From Anastatus disparis (lineage: Eukaryota; Arthropoda; Insecta; Hymenoptera; Eupelmidae), in the NCBI GenBank assembly GCA_017163975.1, contig JAFFSR010000136.1:11033501-11097500 (forward strand): a stretch of DNA of 64,000 bases, written 5' to 3'. The notes below the pieces were generated by a model that ran no database searches, had not been told where the DNA came from, and saw only the letters and a list, made by a program, of their open reading frames with translations. Each line of letters begins with the position of its first letter. The first letter of the stretch is position 1. Both the position numbers and the translations under genes were made by a program. Below, piece after piece: positions 62,176 through 64,000 of this stretch.

Positions 62176-62840
62176 TAATAGTTTCTCTTCTCAGAGTATT
62201 TAATAGAGAGATTTTGTAAATTTTGAATATGATTAAATACATTCAGTCTTCTCAATTTGTACATAGATATTGATGAACTTTTTTATATTAAATACTTTGA
62301 GTAACTATTGTACACTTGCTTCTAGTTGTAATAAGCTGCACCACTTTTTCTTTACTTGCTTTGTAAAGCTAGAATAATTTTATTCTTTTAAAATTTTATG
62401 ATCATTTGTTAAATATGTTAATCGATTTTTTGTAATTCAGTTTTCTTTTTCTAAAAAAATTCTTAAGAAACTTTGTATACGATACAATTATAAAGCGTTC
62501 AAGCAAATTTTTTAAGTTTTTAAGATTGTAACTTATTTTTTTGAAGAAATAAATATTGTTCTAATTTATGCAAACACCTTTTTTATTTTTATCCTGCCAT
62601 CTTTCGTTAAAAATATTTTTTTGCATCAATTTTAAAAAATATTTCATGACAAAATCCTTATCTACTTTCAGATATGTCACTCTTTCAAGCATAACTATGG
62701 AAACTGACAAAACTTTAAATACAACAATGTCTTCAAATAAATGGCAACCTCCAGTAGTTAAAGGAAGATTCATTAAATCAGTATGGCTGGGAAATCCTAT
62801 TGAAGCAACTCTAGAACCTCCTACAAGATGCAAAAAATAA
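60741..62840 (+). CDS. Seh1: Nucleoporin Seh1, long isoform with alternative last exon
   Basis: The first four exons are the same as in the short form. Exon 5 ends at 62123 (AG then GTACTAC), followed by a last exon at 62672-62840 after a TTTCAG acceptor. The junction is in phase and gives 409 residues ending [30 protein letters not shown]. The alternative exon has normal codon complexity compared with the AT-rich flanks and is probably real. C-terminal isoforms are known for vertebrate SEH1, but residue-level correspondence was not checked. Confidence 0.65.
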
Positions 62841-63833
62841 GATTTTTTAAATTAATTACACATTTTTAAAAAATGTGATATTAAAATATCTTACATAATA
62901 CAATGTACTTATTACATGAGAGTCAGTTTGACACATTTTTAACATATTACATTTATTTATTTTTTATCTATAAATATTAATTTTTTCAGTTTTGTAGTTC
63001 AATTTTGGTGCATTTTTTTAGTACTACATTAGTTTATTAAGACATATTCAAGCTAAAAATAATTATTAATGTTATATTTCCAATCATCTCTTTCCAATAA
63101 TTTTATTGTAAAGTTCCTATGTAAAGCGAATAATGGAAAAAAAATATTGTGATGTGCCTTCGTACATTTATTTGCGATTCAGTAAAGAAATACTAAAATT
63201 GCAATCTATATTTGTATTGTTTTGTACAACGTAAATATTAACGAAAAATCTCTTATTAGTTATTTTACAGCTGTAAAAATAATGTGATCTTTAATTTTAA
63301 ATTATTGACTCAAAAATGTATATTTTTTTTTTATTGGAGAACAAATATTGGCTTTCTCCAATCAAGTATTATTTAAAAATTTAATTATTAAATATTTATA
63401 TTTTCGTTTATTATTTTGTATTTGAATTGATTTCAAAATTAAAATAGCGTAAAATAATAATTGCTATATTATATTTATTTGATAAAAATGGAACGCAAAA
63501 AACCGTTGCTTTCAAATTTGAATGTAAGGAACTGGTTTTTTTTTATGTAGAATTTATCATTGATAGCGATAAAAAATTGTTTAATTATTTATTTTTTATA
63601 CACAAATGTATAATAAGAGTTTTCATAAAAAATCTTCAACAAAAAAAAGTGTTTTCTTCATTTCTATAATATTAAACCATTTACAGCACTTTATGCAAGT
63701 GCAAAGCAATTCTGAGAAATAGACCCTTGGCGCGCTCTTCCCAGAAATTTGTTTGTCAACTTTTCAGTTCTTTGCGAGTCGACCTAAAATGAGGACGTCT
63801 TTTTAGGGTTAACAAAAGTTTTATTTTAAGGTC
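62841..63833. other. AT-rich intergenic sequence downstream of Seh1
   Basis: The left part is the likely 3' UTR of the long Seh1 form. A CG-containing patch at 63720-63800 (CTTGGCGCGCTCTTCCC) precedes the next gene and may be its promoter. No exon was seen. Confidence 0.45.
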
Positions 63834-64000
63834 ATGGAAGAACCTAAAAGAAAAAGTTTTTTGGATACTTTGAAACGAAATCTTGTTTTAGCTGATCGTG
63901 TAAATAAACTATTGTTACCAAGTTAGTGTAACTTTTATTTAATAAGGAACTTCTTTTTCTGCAGATTGGCATTACCACTCGATTTGTATATATCGGTGAA
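63834..64000 (+). CDS. 5' end of an unidentified gene, cut by the window edge
   Basis: An ATG at 63834 opens MEEPKRKSFLDTLKRNLVLADRVNKLLLP, a basic, amphipathic-looking N-terminus. The frame meets a TAG right after a possible donor (A then GTTAGT at 63922). A good acceptor, TTTTTCTGCAG, ends at 63964. The following 36 bases reach a stop in the matching phase unless a donor (CG then GTGAA) near 63995 is used. The gene could not be identified from about 30 residues. Confidence 0.4.

Noticed and set aside
1..64000. CRISPR arrays, bacterial operons, integrated phage or viral genes
   Set aside because: No regularly spaced repeats, no ribosome-binding-site-led gene runs and no viral domain was recognised; the window is ordinary eukaryotic nuclear DNA.

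Overview
This is a 64 kb piece of a nuclear insect genome. It is strongly AT-rich, has intron-exon genes with short GT-AG introns, and carries TA microsatellites and a tRNA-derived SINE. The presence of a Fuseless-family gene points to an insect. The extreme AT content and compact introns would fit a hymenopteran, possibly a parasitoid wasp, but the species cannot be fixed from the sequence. No prokaryotic or organellar segment was recognised. Layout: bases 1-5.7 kb are intergenic and rich in fold-back structures. They hold two near-perfect long hairpins, an 18-bp hairpin, an unusual GC-rich palindromic block and a 125-bp imperfect palindrome. From 5.7 to 26.9 kb (minus strand) lies a Fuseless (fusl) gene with a striking organisation. 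Three 3' exons code for the C-terminal half. Two different, homologous N-terminal halves lie upstream: one intronless at 13.7-14.4 kb, and one split over four exons plus a 42-nt microexon at 20.8-26.9 kb. Both end in the same phase and can splice to the same shared exon. From 26.9 to 33 kb is a gene-poor AT-rich stretch. A STARD10-like START-domain gene (minus) occupies 33.07-34.57 kb. PGM2 (phosphoglucomutase/phosphopentomutase, plus) occupies 38.6-45.6 kb. Its 4.5 kb intron 7 contains an orphan coding exon with its own start codon and splice donor, and a SINE copy. Convergent to PGM2 is SLX4 (minus, 46.1-52.8 kb), a DNA-repair nuclease scaffold with UBZ4, BTB, SAP-like and SLX1-binding domains. 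Immediately upstream is a 100-residue single-pass membrane protein gene whose stop codon overlaps the SLX4 start codon (TAATG) inside one continuous exon, which suggests a dicistronic mRNA. Anillin (scraps, minus, 54.1-59.0 kb) and the nucleoporin gene Seh1 (plus, 60.7-62.8 kb, two possible C-termini) are divergently arranged. The first exon of another gene starts at 63.8 kb and runs out of the window. The genes do not form one pathway: they are a synaptic membrane protein, a lipid-transfer protein, a sugar-phosphate mutase, a DNA-repair scaffold, a cytokinesis scaffold and a nuclear-pore protein. All exon coordinates were derived by eye from reading frame, splice sites and family resemblance. 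Every multi-exon model given here keeps an open frame from end to end.
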